This document shows positions 63,675-64,000 of a stretch of 64,000 nt of DNA, piece by piece (the first letter of the stretch is position 1; each line of letters begins with the position of its first letter). The notes beneath the pieces were generated by a model. That model was not told where the DNA came from. It did not search any database and worked only from the letters and a program-made list of their open reading frames with translations. The stretch spans positions 13,375,311 to 13,439,310 of the forward strand of contig CM026398.1 of assembly GCA_014843695.1 (NCBI GenBank), in the 5' to 3' direction. This DNA comes from Archivesica marissinica (Eukaryota > Mollusca > Bivalvia > Venerida > Vesicomyidae). The position numbers were made by a program, and so were the translations under genes.

Positions 63675-64000
63675 CGATTTGAATGCTCAGCCCGGCCATA
63701 GATTAGGCTACAAGCATCAAAATGTATAGGGTCAGTACAGGAGTCACTCTATACTGTCTCACATCTCATATTCGTAAATGTATGAATATGTTTGATGTAT
63801 AATATTATTTGCATGCTCAGCCCGGCCATAGATTAGGCTACAAGCACCAAACTATATAGAGTCGGTACAGGAGTCACGCTGTACTAACACGCATCTTAAT
63901 TATATAATGTGTGAATTAGATGAGTAATGTCATTTGATAACTCAGCCCGACCATAACTTAGGCTACAAGCATCAAAATACATAGGATATGTTTAGGAGTC
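63675..64000. repeat. Tandem repeat of about 130 bp, at least 2.5 copies
   Basis: Copies starting near 63682, 63812 and 63941 share CTCAGCCCGGCCATAGATTA, GGCTACAAGCA and AGGAGTCAC. The window end cuts the last copy. They are diverged, so older than most arrays here. Confidence 0.85.

Overview
This is a eukaryotic, AT-rich, intron-rich animal sequence. Several tRNA-derived SINE families with bivalve-style core domains, 2A-bearing non-LTR retrotransposons, Harbinger, hAT and piggyBac-like elements, and very heavy minisatellite content suggest a lophotrochozoan, most likely a bivalve mollusc. The species is an inference. No bacterial genes, rRNA, CRISPR or intact tRNA genes are visible.

Left part (about 1.4-26.2 kb): one host gene, TMEM43 (LUMA), lies on the minus strand. 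I reassembled eleven exons with consistent splice sites and phases into one 394-codon frame. Its introns consist largely of tandem arrays: a 36-bp array of 5.4 kb, a 15-bp array of 3.9 kb, a 14-bp array of 2.1 kb and several smaller ones, plus SINEs and MITEs. Three arrays include an exon-intron junction of the gene itself: the acceptor of the last exon (34-bp units), the donor of exon 5 (36-bp units) and the tail and donor of exon 7 (65-bp units). The gene therefore carries tandem rows of near-identical decoy splice sites.

Middle part (29.5-45.2 kb): a large nested Harbinger element. It has imperfect terminal inverted repeats, a plus-strand multi-exon Myb/trihelix-like accessory gene and a convergent minus-strand multi-exon DDE transposase. 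Nested in it are a 2.0-kb element inserted at the accessory gene's start codon (8-bp duplication AAAATGGC), a 1.67-kb hAT element with BED-finger transposase remnants (8-bp duplication GTCACATC), a piggyBac-like MITE, SINEs, a 50-bp array carrying Pol III A-box motifs, and a LINE fragment whose reverse-transcriptase codons have become a 55-bp minisatellite.

Right part (45.2-64 kb): an unrecognised 144-codon ORF, arrays with 23-, 42-, 75-, 65-, 23- and 37-bp units, a LINE tail, and a 7.0-kb LINE block (51.76-58.75 kb, minus strand). The block holds an L1-type ORF1, a detached ORF2 C-terminus, and a second LINE with a 2A-like peptide, endonuclease and a reverse transcriptase broken by a stop. 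It sits inside a 65-bp minisatellite and has a matching 12-bp sequence at both edges.

Most long ORFs in the arrays are artefacts of unit lengths divisible by three and are not called as genes.
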